DNA of 8,270 nucleotides, taken from contig JASIKQ010000618.1 in assembly GCA_030049565.1 (NCBI GenBank), forward strand, positions 1 to 8,270, read 5' to 3'. Below the pieces are notes generated by a model. The model saw only the letters and a program-made list of their open reading frames with translations, ran no database searches and was not told the origin of the DNA. Numbering within the stretch: the stretch's first letter is position 1; each line of letters opens with the position of its first letter. This stretch comes from Candidatus Sulfotelmatobacter sp. Lineage in GTDB: Bacteria; Acidobacteriota; Terriglobia; Terriglobales; Acidobacteriaceae. Made by a program: the position numbers and the translations under genes. Below are positions 1-5,457 of this stretch, piece by piece.

Positions 1-267
1 ATGATCGACTCCGGCAAGAAAGACCACAAAATCATCTCTGTCGCCACCGAAGATCCCGAATTCAACTCGTATCACGAGGCTTCCGAGATACCTTCGCATC
101 GCTTGCTCATGCTCCGCCGCTTTTTTCAGGATTACAAACAGCTCGAAGGCAAGGCCGTCGAGGTGGACGAGATACGTCCTGCCGCAGAGGCGTATCCCAT
201 CATCCTCGATGCTCTGCGCCGCTACAGCGAACAACGGCGCAAGGGCTTCGCCGCCGAAAAGCACTGA
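1..267 (+). CDS. ppa: Inorganic pyrophosphatase, family I (C-terminal part, cut by window edge)
   Basis: This enzyme hydrolyses pyrophosphate to two phosphates in the cytoplasm and pulls biosynthetic reactions forward. The window holds the last 88 residues; family members are about 170-220 residues long, so the N-terminal half lies to the left and the methionine at base 1 is very likely internal. The pattern D3-x4-D8-x-K10 matches the metal/pyrophosphate-binding Asp-Asp-Lys cluster of the family (D97, D102 and K104 in the E. coli enzyme). The FF-x2-YK-x-LE segment at residues 41-49 matches the conserved Tyr-Lys pair (Y141-K142 in E. coli). The C-terminus is a basic helix ending at a TGA. No intrinsic terminator with a T-run on this strand is visible after the stop. 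The family call is firm; the true start cannot be seen. Confidence 0.93.
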   Translation: MIDSGKKDHKIISVATEDPEFNSYHEASEIPSHRLLMLRRFFQDYKQLEGKAVEVDEIRPAAEAYPIILDALRRYSEQRRKGFAAEKH

Positions 268-371
268 GATGGCCGCGACACTCGCATCGCCTTGAGCGCA
301 AAGCTGCAGGCTGCTAAGAATGTGGGACGAGAGAACATATGAGGGTTGATTACGTTCTTTCAGGGCATCAC

Positions 372-400
372 AAAAAAAGGGAGCACCGGTTGGTGCTCCC
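372..400 (-). terminator. Intrinsic terminator of the small exported-protein gene
   Basis: Read on the minus strand, a perfect 9-bp GC-rich stem (379-387 paired with 392-400, 4-nt loop) is followed directly by seven T residues (the A-run at 372-378 on the plus strand). It lies 24 bases past the stop of the minus-strand gene at 425-814. On the plus strand the hairpin has no following T-run, so it should act in one direction only and would not serve ppa. Confidence 0.9.
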
Positions 401-424
401 TGCGCGCCCTCTCCCCCCACGCTA

Positions 425-814
425 TTATTGGCCGGAACCGCCAGCCTGCATGCCGCCGCCGGATCCGGTTATATCAAGGGCCAATTTCTTTCCCTGGAAG
501 CGAACGCCGGCCAGAGAGTTGGGTCCGCTGGCATTTTTCTGAGTAACCGCAGCATCATTCGCCGCCGGAGTTTGCAGTTCGACCACGTGCGCGGGAACCT
601 TTGTGAGCACATTCTTACCTTGCATGATGCTCAGTTCGACGTCGGGCCCGGCGCCCTCCCACTGGAGCTTGTATTCTCCCGGCTTCAACGTAGTTCCATT
701 CACGGTGACTGGATTGTTCAGTTGCAGGCTGCCTTTGGTCGCAGCGAATGCACCCGAGGCGAACAACAACGCCGCGCCTAACACCAGACTCTTCGACACT
801 GTCGCGAACTTCAT
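425..814 (-). CDS. Small exported protein of unknown function
   Basis: A 129-residue protein. Residues 1-24 form a classic Sec signal peptide: K2 and K8, a hydrophobic core VLGAALLFASG, and an AFA cleavage motif before A25. The mature part, about 105 residues, looks like a small beta-rich domain: a GSLQLNNPVTVNGTTL strand, then KPGEYKLQWEG, then a stretch ending in VPAHVVEL. It ends in a Gly/Ser/Gln-rich tail (residues 117-129). I know similar short exported proteins, with a 'G(D/E)YK(L/V)xW.G' core, from acidobacterial genomes, but none has a function I can name. The start at 814 is chosen because AAGGAG lies a few bases upstream and the signal peptide begins there. The frame stays open to 1117, but the extra residues are Cys/Arg/Pro-rich and look non-coding. 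It is a single-gene unit with its own terminator. Confidence 0.85.
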   Translation of the reverse strand: MKFATVSKSLVLGAALLFASGAFAATKGSLQLNNPVTVNGTTLKPGEYKLQWEGAGPDVELSIMQGKNVLTKVPAHVVELQTPAANDAAVTQKNASGPNSLAGVRFQGKKLALDITGSGGGMQAGGSGQ

Positions 815-924
815 GATTGCTCCTTTTTCCCCGAATCTCGTCGGAGAGCGGCTGGGGCGGCCCCGGTTCACGACTGGCGCGAGAAAACGGTTGTGTTTCG
901 CCGCGAATCGCATACAATGACAGC

Positions 925-1019
925 GGTCGGGGTTCAGCAGACACGCCGCAAGGCGGTCGGCTGTACACGGGGGTTTGCTCATCTGGGCCGCCAAACCGAG
1001 AGTGAGGAAATCCCCGACC
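925..1019 (+). ncRNA. Candidate structured RNA: multibranch fold closed by an 8-bp stem
   Basis: GGTCGGGG at 925-932 is exactly complementary to CCCCGACC at 1012-1019. Inside are two hairpins. The first (935-963) pairs CAGC with GCTG, GAC with GTC and CGCC with GGCG. It is broken only by an A/G mismatch (939/959) and a single bulged A (943), and is capped by a GCAA tetraloop (948-951). The second pairs GGTTTG (972-977) with CAAACC (992-997). A GNRA loop and an A-G mismatch are typical of RNA written in the plus-strand sense. The same region could instead be the 5' leader of the minus-strand gene starting at 814. I could not match it to a known riboswitch or small RNA class, and no promoter or U-tract terminator bounds it, so it stays a candidate. 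Confidence 0.35.
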
Positions 1020-1040
1020 CCGCAAAATCTCAACCACGAC

Positions 1041-1126
1041 GGACCGAGAATTTCACGCCTGGTCCGCCTTCCCCAACAGGTTACGCAGAATCTGGGGAAG
1101 AAGTTCCGTGACGTCAACTCACGTCA
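1041..1126. repeat. Three consecutive inverted repeats (possible hairpins or operator)
   Basis: Seen directly: GGACC (1041-1045) with GGTCC (1061-1065); CTTCCCCA (1068-1075) with TGGGGAAG (1093-1100), an 8-bp perfect stem with a 17-base loop; and TGACGT (1109-1114) with ACGTCA (1121-1126), spaced by 6 bases. The last has the shape of a dimeric regulator site. None is followed by a T-run on either strand, so they are not ordinary terminators. Together with the fold at 925-1019 they make about 200 bases of almost continuous pairing potential. Confidence 0.5.
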
Positions 1127-1253
1127 TAACTATTGGACGCGCGGGTGAGCTTTTAGTCGCGAGCGGGACACTTCATTCTTGTAAATTTATTGAAGAGATT
1201 TCAGCAGCTACAATTTGCGATTGTTTTGTTTGGAAGCAGACCTGTCAGCGGCT

Positions 1254-2090
1254 CTAGTCGGCGTCTCCGTGTTGGCGCTCGACCGACCAGATGCTGGCCT
1301 GATCTTTTTCGAAAGGATAGACGTGCACCATCCAGTTGAAAATTACAGGATGAAAAGTTCCGCCGGCGGCGTCGCAGGCTTCCTGGGTGGTGATTGATCC
1401 TCGCAGGCCAAACTGCGGATGCGCTGAAAACCCCTCCCCGCGTTTATCTGGAGGTGCGGAGCAGAAATTTACGTGCTCATGCCATTGCGCGATGCTCAGC
1501 GGGATGCGCTCGTCGAGCTGATCTTCGGTGAGGCGCTTGGGCGCTGTATACATCACGCCGATCAGTTTGTAATCGTCGCCATGCTTTTCATAAAGCAGGG
1601 AAGTGGGATGGTCGGGGTTGAAGCGAAATGCAGCTTCCATCGCGTAGCCGTAGTTAGTGAAGTGATACATTTTTTGTGGAAGTTCGGGATGGAAAATCTT
1701 GAAGCCGTCGTTCAGCGCGGTGTGATAGTCAAGATATTTTTGTGAAACTTTGCGCGCGGCTTCGACGATTGCCTGGGCACGGGCTGCGTCGCCGGGTTGC
1801 GCGGGACGCCGCGCAGTCATTTTCATGTGCGGACCCATATCCATGTGACCTTCCATGGAATGCATGGCGTGCATGCTGGCGTCGCTGTCTTTATCGGAGT
1901 CTTTATCTGCCGTGGTGGGCATGTCTTTCATCTGCATATTTGACATGTCGTGGCCCGACATATCCATGCCGGGCATGCTTTGCTGGCTACTGGGCGACGA
2001 GCCGGCTGGCTGCTGGCCCCAAGTGACGCTGGCAAGCAGCAAGAAAGAAATCAAAACGGTGATGCGGTCGTGCATGATGCGGTCGTGCAT
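1254..2090 (-). CDS. Secreted Met/His-rich protein, probably metal-binding
   Basis: A 278-residue protein of unknown function. Residues 1-25 look like a Sec signal peptide (basic start, then ITVLISFLLLASVTWG). Residues about 39-92 are a low-complexity stretch packed with Met, His and Asp (for example MPGMDMSGHDM and HAMHSMEGHMDM), like the Met/His-rich segments of periplasmic copper-handling proteins. A conserved-looking folded part follows (about 100-278) with FHPELPQKMYHFTNYGY, the motif WHEHVNFC near 203-210, and HPVIFNWMVHVYPFE near 247-261. The HxH, single Cys and later His residues could form a metal site. The start at 2090 lies in a 15-bp tandem duplication that repeats MHDRI, so 2075 is an in-frame alternative. 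Only the upstream one has a purine-rich GGGGGGA stretch in ribosome-binding position. Copper is an inference from composition. Confidence 0.85.
   Translation of the reverse strand: MHDRIMHDRITVLISFLLLASVTWGQQPAGSSPSSQQSMPGMDMSGHDMSNMQMKDMPTTADKDSDKDSDASMHAMHSMEGHMDMGPHMKMTARRPAQPGDAARAQAIVEAARKVSQKYLDYHTALNDGFKIFHPELPQKMYHFTNYGYAMEAAFRFNPDHPTSLLYEKHGDDYKLIGVMYTAPKRLTEDQLDERIPLSIAQWHEHVNFCSAPPDKRGEGFSAHPQFGLRGSITTQEACDAAGGTFHPVIFNWMVHVYPFEKDQASIWSVERQHGDAD
2061..2090. repeat. 15-bp tandem duplication over a start codon
   Basis: The 15-base unit GATGCGGTCGTGCAT occurs twice with no change (2061-2075 and 2076-2090). It encodes MHDRI twice at the N-terminus of the Met/His-rich exported protein and duplicates its start codon in frame. 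Identity between copies suggests a recent slippage event. Confidence 0.95.
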
Positions 2091-2160
2091 GATAATCCCC
2101 CCACGTTACGTTCTCTTGCCCTCATTAAACCCTGTCGCAGCGGAGATGTTTCTGCAAGAG

Positions 2161-2190
2161 AACTCGAGTTACCAGGATTACAGAGGTAAT
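2161..2190. promoter_or_regulatory. Palindrome pair in the divergent intergenic region (possible operator)
   Basis: Two dyads sit side by side between the divergent secreted-protein genes: a perfect 10-bp palindrome AACTCGAGTT (2161-2170), and ATTAC-AGAG-GTAAT (2177-2190). They lie 70-100 bases upstream of the minus-strand start at 2090 and about 110 bases before the -35 element of the plus-strand gene. This position suits a regulator site for the minus-strand gene or for both. No regulator gene is visible in the window. The identity of any binding protein is unknown. Confidence 0.35.
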
Positions 2191-2299
2191 CGTCCTGCGT
2201 CCGATTCGTGCGGAAAATGGTTCCTTTCGAAAAAGGCTCGGAGACATGTTCACGAACGATCATTCATTTGCTGTTCGCGATTTTCAAAAAACCTAAGGC

Positions 2300-2327
2300 T
2301 TGAAAACGCAAAGTATCGGCGTATAAT
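2300..2327 (+). promoter_or_regulatory. Sigma70-type promoter of the DUF1326-like gene
   Basis: A -35 element TTGAAA (2300-2305) and a perfect -10 element TATAAT (2322-2327) are separated by 16 bases. Transcription would begin near 2334, only about 15 bases before the start codon, so the leader is little more than the Shine-Dalgarno AGGAGGT at 2337-2343, five bases before the ATG. Confidence 0.8.
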
Positions 2328-2348
2328 TCGTCCCCCAGGAGGTAAGCT

Positions 2349-3065
2349 ATGCAGCGATTAGCATTGCTCGGGATGCTTGCATTGACTGGGGTAATCACAG
2401 GGCATTCGCCCGCCGACCGGTGGGCGATCAACGCGACCGCGATTGAAGCCTGTAGCTGTCCTCACTTTTGCATTTGCTATTTCAATGCTCACCCTGCCGC
2501 GCACCACGAGCACGGCCAGGCGGAGCATTATTGCAAATTCAACAACGCGTACAAAGTCAACCACGGCCATTACGGCGACGTCAGCCTGGATAACGCCAAG
2601 TTTTGGATCACGGGTGATCTGGGCGGCGACTTCTCGCAGGGCCAGATGAATTGGGCTCTGGTGACGTTCGACAAGGACACTACCAATGATCAGCGCAAAG
2701 CGCTTGGCGAGATTCTTGGCTACGTGTTCCCGGTAAAGTGGAAGTCTTTTCAGACCGCCGAGGGCAACATCGATACTTGGACGTTCGACAAAGACACAGC
2801 GCACGCCACTCTGAACGGGGGCACTACTGCTGAGATCAAGCTGAAGCGCTTTCAAGGAATGAGCGATGAACCTGCGGTGCTGAAGAATGTACGCTACTGG
2901 GGCACGCCGCGCAACGACGGCTTCGTGATGATGCCCAATGAAATCGAAACCTATCGCGTAGGGGACCAGAAATTTGAGTTCAAAGGCACCAACGGGTTCA
3001 TGCTGACGTTTGATATGAACTCCAACGATGTGCCAGCCAAGGACGCCGGTTCGATGGGCCAGTAA
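2349..3065 (+). CDS. DUF1326-like exported Cys/His-rich protein
   Basis: A 238-residue protein. The first 15-20 residues are hydrophobic after an Arg and look like a signal peptide, so the product is probably exported. The mature start WAINATAIEACSCPHFCIC carries a C-x-C-x3-C-x-C cluster (C35, C37, C41, C43), the hallmark of DUF1326 proteins. A His-rich stretch (H48, H52, H53, H55, H60) and C62 follow. Further on, a 'GHYGDVSLDNAKFWITGDLGG'-like region (72-93) and WALVTFDKD (102-110) fit the same fold. The biochemical role of DUF1326 is not established; the Cys/His content suggests metal or redox chemistry. Start and expression are well supported by a strong Shine-Dalgarno and a near-consensus promoter. 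It is divergent from the Met/His-rich exported protein gene, 258 bases apart, which hints at a shared theme. It is followed by its own terminator. Confidence 0.85.
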   Translation: MQRLALLGMLALTGVITGHSPADRWAINATAIEACSCPHFCICYFNAHPAAHHEHGQAEHYCKFNNAYKVNHGHYGDVSLDNAKFWITGDLGGDFSQGQMNWALVTFDKDTTNDQRKALGEILGYVFPVKWKSFQTAEGNIDTWTFDKDTAHATLNGGTTAEIKLKRFQGMSDEPAVLKNVRYWGTPRNDGFVMMPNEIETYRVGDQKFEFKGTNGFMLTFDMNSNDVPAKDAGSMGQ

Positions 3066-3081
3066 AAAGCCAAAAAAAACG

Positions 3082-3119
3082 ACGCCGCCACCGTTAATCG
3101 GTGGGGGCGTTTTAATTTT
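3082..3119 (+). terminator. Intrinsic terminator after the DUF1326-like gene
   Basis: A 12-bp stem (3082-3093 with 3099-3110) has one G/G mismatch and a TTAAT loop, and is followed by TTTTAATTTT. It begins 17 bases after the stop codon. An A-run at 3073-3080 precedes it, so weak activity on the other strand is possible, though no minus-strand gene needs it. Confidence 0.9.
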
Positions 3120-3155
3120 GCGCCGCTCCCGCGATGACGCTTCGGGCAGAACACA

Positions 3156-3184
3156 TTGACCGACTTCCACAGGCACGCTAGAAT
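3156..3184 (+). promoter_or_regulatory. Sigma70-type promoter of rplU-rpmA
   Basis: TTGACC (3156-3161) and TAGAAT (3179-3184) are spaced by exactly 17 bases, a near-consensus housekeeping promoter. The predicted transcript start near 3191 leaves a leader of about 155 bases before rplU, long for a simple ribosomal-protein gene. Confidence 0.8.
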
Positions 3185-3218
3185 GGTAAAGTTTGCCTGT
3201 ACTCGCCGACCCGTTCTG

Positions 3219-3288
3219 GGGGCGCCTGCCGTGGCTGTTCAAGTGCCGCGGTGGAAACACAGCAAGCATAGAGCGTGCAGCAGGCCCC
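3219..3288 (+). promoter_or_regulatory. Predicted three-way-junction leader of rplU (candidate autoregulatory RNA)
   Basis: In the leader between the promoter and rplU, GCCTGC (3224-3229) pairs with GCAGGC (3280-3285), and the pairing extends past a bulge as GGG with CCC. Inside are two hairpins. One pairs 3229-3235 with 3245-3251 over a 9-nt loop, with one G-U pair. The other pairs 3262-3267 with 3273-3278 over ATAGA, with one A/G mismatch. The two closing pairings share base 3229, so one end pair must give way. Ribosomal-protein operons are often controlled by the product binding a leader fold; whether this is such an element is an inference from hand folding. Confidence 0.4.
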
Positions 3289-3346
3289 GTGGTTGCGGCC
3301 GTGTGCATGGCTGTTGGCTTGACGATAATTTAACGGAGGCAGAAGC

Positions 3347-3826
3347 ATGTACGCGGTTATCCGCGCCGGTGGAAAACAATACCGGGTGGCGCCCGGCGAT
3401 GTGATTCGAGTGGAGAAGCTGGCCACGGGAACAGATGGCCAGGTCGAGTTTGGCGACGTATTAGCTGTATCGGGCAACGAAGGCGAGATCGGCAAGCCGC
3501 AATCGGAGGCGCACGTCACCGGCCAAGTAGTCGAGGAAGGCCGGGGCGCGAAGGTCATCGTATTCCATTACAAGCGCAAAAAACAGTACAAGAAGCTGCG
3601 CGGGCACCGGCAGCCGTTTACTGCGGTGCGGATTACCGAAATTGCTTTCGACGGGCAGAGCTTCAAGGCTCCGCAGCTGGAGAAAAAGGAAGCCAAACCA
3701 GCGAAACCGAAGAAGGCGAAGCCGGTTGCGCAAGCGGAAGAACATGAGGTTGAACACAAGCCAAAGAAGGCTGCGGCAAAGAAGAAATCTGCTCCGAAGA
3801 AGGCAGCGAAGAAATCCGCGAAATAG
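3347..3826 (+). CDS. rplU: 50S ribosomal protein L21 with long lysine-rich C-terminal tail
   Basis: L21 binds 23S rRNA and is a structural part of the large subunit. Residues 1-102 are a standard L21: MYAVIRAGGKQYRV at the start, the GDVI segment, and the family signature FHYKRKKQYKKLRGHRQPFT at 73-92 followed by V-x-I. A normal L21 is about 103 residues; here residues 108-159 add a tail of about 50 residues made of Lys, Ala, Pro and Glu with motifs such as KKAAAKKKSAPKKAAKK, resembling histone H1 or bacterial nucleoid-protein tails. The tail is in frame and its base composition shifts to AAG/GCG codons with no sign of frameshift. A GGAGG Shine-Dalgarno lies 7 bases before the start. It heads the L21-L27 unit, with a strong promoter and a structured leader upstream. 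Confidence 0.97.
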   Translation: MYAVIRAGGKQYRVAPGDVIRVEKLATGTDGQVEFGDVLAVSGNEGEIGKPQSEAHVTGQVVEEGRGAKVIVFHYKRKKQYKKLRGHRQPFTAVRITEIAFDGQSFKAPQLEKKEAKPAKPKKAKPVAQAEEHEVEHKPKKAAAKKKSAPKKAAKKSAK

Positions 3827-3904
3827 GCGGGCTGAAGAGTGAACGGGGATGGTATTCGTCGCCGAGCGTTTTTTAACCGAGCACTGACAAGCGAGAACTG
3901 ATAT

Positions 3905-4168
3905 ATGGCACACAAAAAAGGACAAGGCACTCCACGAAATGGCCGCGACTCGAACTCGCAGCGGCTGGGATTCAAGGCATTTGGCGGGCAAGTCGTGCCC
4001 GGCGGCACGATCATCGTGCGACAGCGCGGAACGCGCGTGAAACCGGGGCTGAATGTCGGCCGCGGCAAAGACGATACGCTTTTTGCCAAAATCACCGGAC
4101 GAATCAAGTTCATGAACAAAGGTTCCATGGGCAGGTTCGTAATGGTTGAGCCGGTGGAAGTGCAATAG
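3905..4168 (+). CDS. rpmA: 50S ribosomal protein L27
   Basis: An 87-residue ribosomal protein whose flexible N-terminus reaches the peptidyl-transferase centre. The sequence starts [22 protein letters not shown], then has [32 protein letters not shown] and VKF-like IKFMNKG, all in the usual family order and at the usual length. There is no cleavable N-terminal extension of the kind seen in Firmicutes, so only the initiator Met would be removed. The gene begins 78 bases after rplU. No good Shine-Dalgarno is seen (only a weak AGCGAG), so translation may depend on a weak site or on coupling to rplU. An intrinsic terminator follows 45 bases after the stop. Confidence 0.97.
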   Translation: MAHKKGQGTPRNGRDSNSQRLGFKAFGGQVVPGGTIIVRQRGTRVKPGLNVGRGKDDTLFAKITGRIKFMNKGSMGRFVMVEPVEVQ

Positions 4169-4213
4169 CGGCGAATTTCCTTAAAGAGCCCGGGCAAGGT
4201 GCCCGCGCCACGC

Positions 4214-4241
4214 AGCCTCGTCTTCGGGATGAGGCTTTTTT
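4214..4241 (+). terminator. Intrinsic terminator after rpmA
   Basis: A 9-bp stem (4214-4222 with 4228-4236, one G-U pair, TTCGG loop) is followed by a run of six T. It ends the rplU-rpmA transcript and separates it from obgE, so obgE needs read-through or its own promoter. Confidence 0.9.
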
Positions 4242-4253
4242 CATTACGAACTT

Positions 4254-4367
4254 TCATCCCGAGCGCAGCGAGGGACCTTGGTGTTGCCTGGCGGCAGCGA
4301 CGCTGCCGGAGAGAACCAAGATGCTCTTCGGCGTAGCTCAGGGCAGGCTCTGTTTCACTCGGGATGA
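4254..4367. repeat. Interspersed palindromic repeat element (REP/MITE-like)
   Basis: The element is bounded by a perfect 10-bp inverted repeat, TCATCCCGAG (4254-4263) and CTCGGGATGA (4358-4367). Nested inside are CTTGGT (4277-4282) with ACCAAG (4315-4320), and CGGCAGCG with CGCTGCCG around one central base (4292-4308). The inner right part, TTCGGCGTAGCTCAGGGCAGG, and the left part, CGCAGCGAGGGACC, resemble short interspersed motifs I recognise from many bacterial intergenic regions, acidobacteria among them; that is recall, not a search. No reading frame is present. It sits between the rpmA terminator and obgE and ends only 15 bases before the obgE start. Confidence 0.7.
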
Positions 4368-4382
4368 CAAACGTTAAATTCC

Positions 4383-5438
4383 ATGTTCATCGATGAAGCC
4401 ACAATTCGGGTGAAAGCCGGCGACGGAGGCAATGGCTGCATGGCCTTCCGGCGGGAAAAGTTTGTTCCGCGAGGCGGGCCTTCGGGCGGCGACGGCGGTA
4501 AGGGCGGCGATGTGATTATGGAATCCAGCGAGCGGCATAACACGCTGGTTCACTTTCGTTTCAATCCTGAATACAAAGCTGAGCGCGGACGGCACGGCGA
4601 AGGCTCGAACAAAACCGGCCGCGATGGGGGCGATGTCGTGCTCAAGGTCCCGGTTGGAACGATTGTGTACGACGACGAAAGCGGCGAGAAGGTATTTGAT
4701 TTCTCCGCGGCCGACCAGCGTGTGGTGATTGCGCGCGGCGGACGTGGTGGGCGCGGTAATGCGCAATTTGCGACTTCGGTGCATCAGGCGCCGCGCGAGT
4801 GCGAGCCGGGCCGTCCGGGTGAGGAGCACACCTATCGGCTCGAACTGAAGTTGCTGGCTGATGTGGGCCTGGTGGGTTATCCGAATGTGGGCAAATCGAC
4901 CTTGATTTCGCGCATCTCTGCGGCGCGGCCGAAAATTGCGGATTATCCTTTCACAACGTTGCAGCCGAATCTTGGCGTGGTTGCGGTGGGAGACGAGAAA
5001 GACGAAATCAGCTTTGTGGTCGCTGATATTCCCGGATTGATAGAGGGTGCGCACACGGGGTCGGGGTTGGGAACGCAGTTCCTGCGGCACATTGAGCGCA
5101 CGCGGCTGCTGGTGCATCTGGTCGACGTTTCAGACGGCAGCGGACGGCCGGACGTAGCGAAAGATGTGGAAGTGATACTGGCTGAGTTGGCCAGTTTTGG
5201 CGCTCATCTCGAGGATAAGCCGATGATCATGGTTGCATCGAAAATCGACGTGGCGAATAAGGAGAAGCTCGCGGCGCTGAAGCGTTGTTGCAAGAAGCAC
5301 AAGCTGAAGCTCCACGAGATTTCGGCGGTGACAGGAAAAGGAATTGAAGAGTTGAGGTTTGCTATCGCGCGGGAAGTTCAGAAGTTGCGGAAGCAGGCGG
5401 CGCCACAGGCTGCAACCACTGAGGCGCAGAGCGCTTGA
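4383..5438 (+). CDS. obgE: Obg family GTPase (ObgE/CgtA)
   Basis: A 351-residue GTPase that binds the 50S subunit and acts in ribosome assembly and stress control. The glycine-rich Obg fold covers residues about 1-157 ([18 protein letters not shown] at the start, [14 protein letters not shown] near 31-44). The G domain follows: P-loop GYPNVGKST at 165-173, switch [10 protein letters not shown] at 190-198, DIPGL at 215-219, and the G5-like SAVTGKG at 314-320. The guanine-specificity motif is SKID (286-289) rather than the common NKxD. The C-terminal OCT domain of some Obg proteins is absent, as in other short family members of about 350 residues; the end is an Ala/Gln-rich tail. Its place after rplU and rpmA is the classical order. 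No clear Shine-Dalgarno precedes the start. It runs convergently into the kinase gene, with only 19 bases between the stops. Confidence 0.96.
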   Translation: MFIDEATIRVKAGDGGNGCMAFRREKFVPRGGPSGGDGGKGGDVIMESSERHNTLVHFRFNPEYKAERGRHGEGSNKTGRDGGDVVLKVPVGTIVYDDESGEKVFDFSAADQRVVIARGGRGGRGNAQFATSVHQAPRECEPGRPGEEHTYRLELKLLADVGLVGYPNVGKSTLISRISAARPKIADYPFTTLQPNLGVVAVGDEKDEISFVVADIPGLIEGAHTGSGLGTQFLRHIERTRLLVHLVDVSDGSGRPDVAKDVEVILAELASFGAHLEDKPMIMVASKIDVANKEKLAALKRCCKKHKLKLHEISAVTGKGIEELRFAIAREVQKLRKQAAPQAATTEAQSA

Positions 5439-5457
5439 CGGGTTTAATGCTCAGAGG

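Larger units (their letters stand above)
815..1253. other. Long gap without a convincing gene, rich in inverted repeats
   Basis: The 439 bases lie between the start of the small exported protein and the 3' end of the Met/His-rich protein gene. Both genes are on the minus strand, so this is the 5' region of the former. No reading frame here looks like protein. Several inverted repeats stand in a row between 879 and 1126 (listed separately). The segment from about 1175 to 1235 is AT-rich and holds a poor promoter-like match on the minus strand (TTGTAG, 18-nt spacer, TAAATT at 1189-1184), too weak to call. I saw no intrinsic terminator after the gene that ends at 1254. Confidence 0.6.

Noticed and set aside
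1..3. ATG at base 1 as the true start of the pyrophosphatase gene
   Set aside because: The residues that follow match the middle of family I enzymes, so this methionine is internal.
268..371. A small gene or RNA between ppa and the terminator
   Set aside because: No start with a ribosome-binding site, no conserved-looking peptide and no strong fold was seen.
1000..1032. Resemblance of a GTGAGGAAATCC-type stretch to cobalamin or FMN riboswitch or RNase P cores
   Set aside because: Only short pieces agree. The other conserved boxes are missing, and no plus-strand gene follows that such a riboswitch would control.
815..1117. N-terminal extension of the small exported protein up to 1117 on the minus strand
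   Set aside because: The added residues are Cys/Arg/Pro-rich and look like translated non-coding DNA. A signal peptide and Shine-Dalgarno mark the start at 814.
1190..1214. TTGAAG and TACAAT as a plus-strand promoter
   Set aside because: The spacer is only 13 bases, too short for a sigma70-type promoter.
2358..3308. 316-codon open frame on the minus strand over the DUF1326-like gene
   Set aside because: It is antisense to a gene with a strong promoter, Shine-Dalgarno, signal peptide and family motif. Its translation has no recognisable domain.
3461..4257. Two long minus-strand frames opposite rplU and rpmA
   Set aside because: Both are shadows of ribosomal-protein genes; the Phe/Leu/Arg runs mirror the AAG-rich lysine tail.
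4374..5117. 247-codon open frame on the minus strand opposite obgE
   Set aside because: It is an antisense shadow of a clearly recognised Obg GTPase, with Arg/His/Ala-rich composition and no domain.
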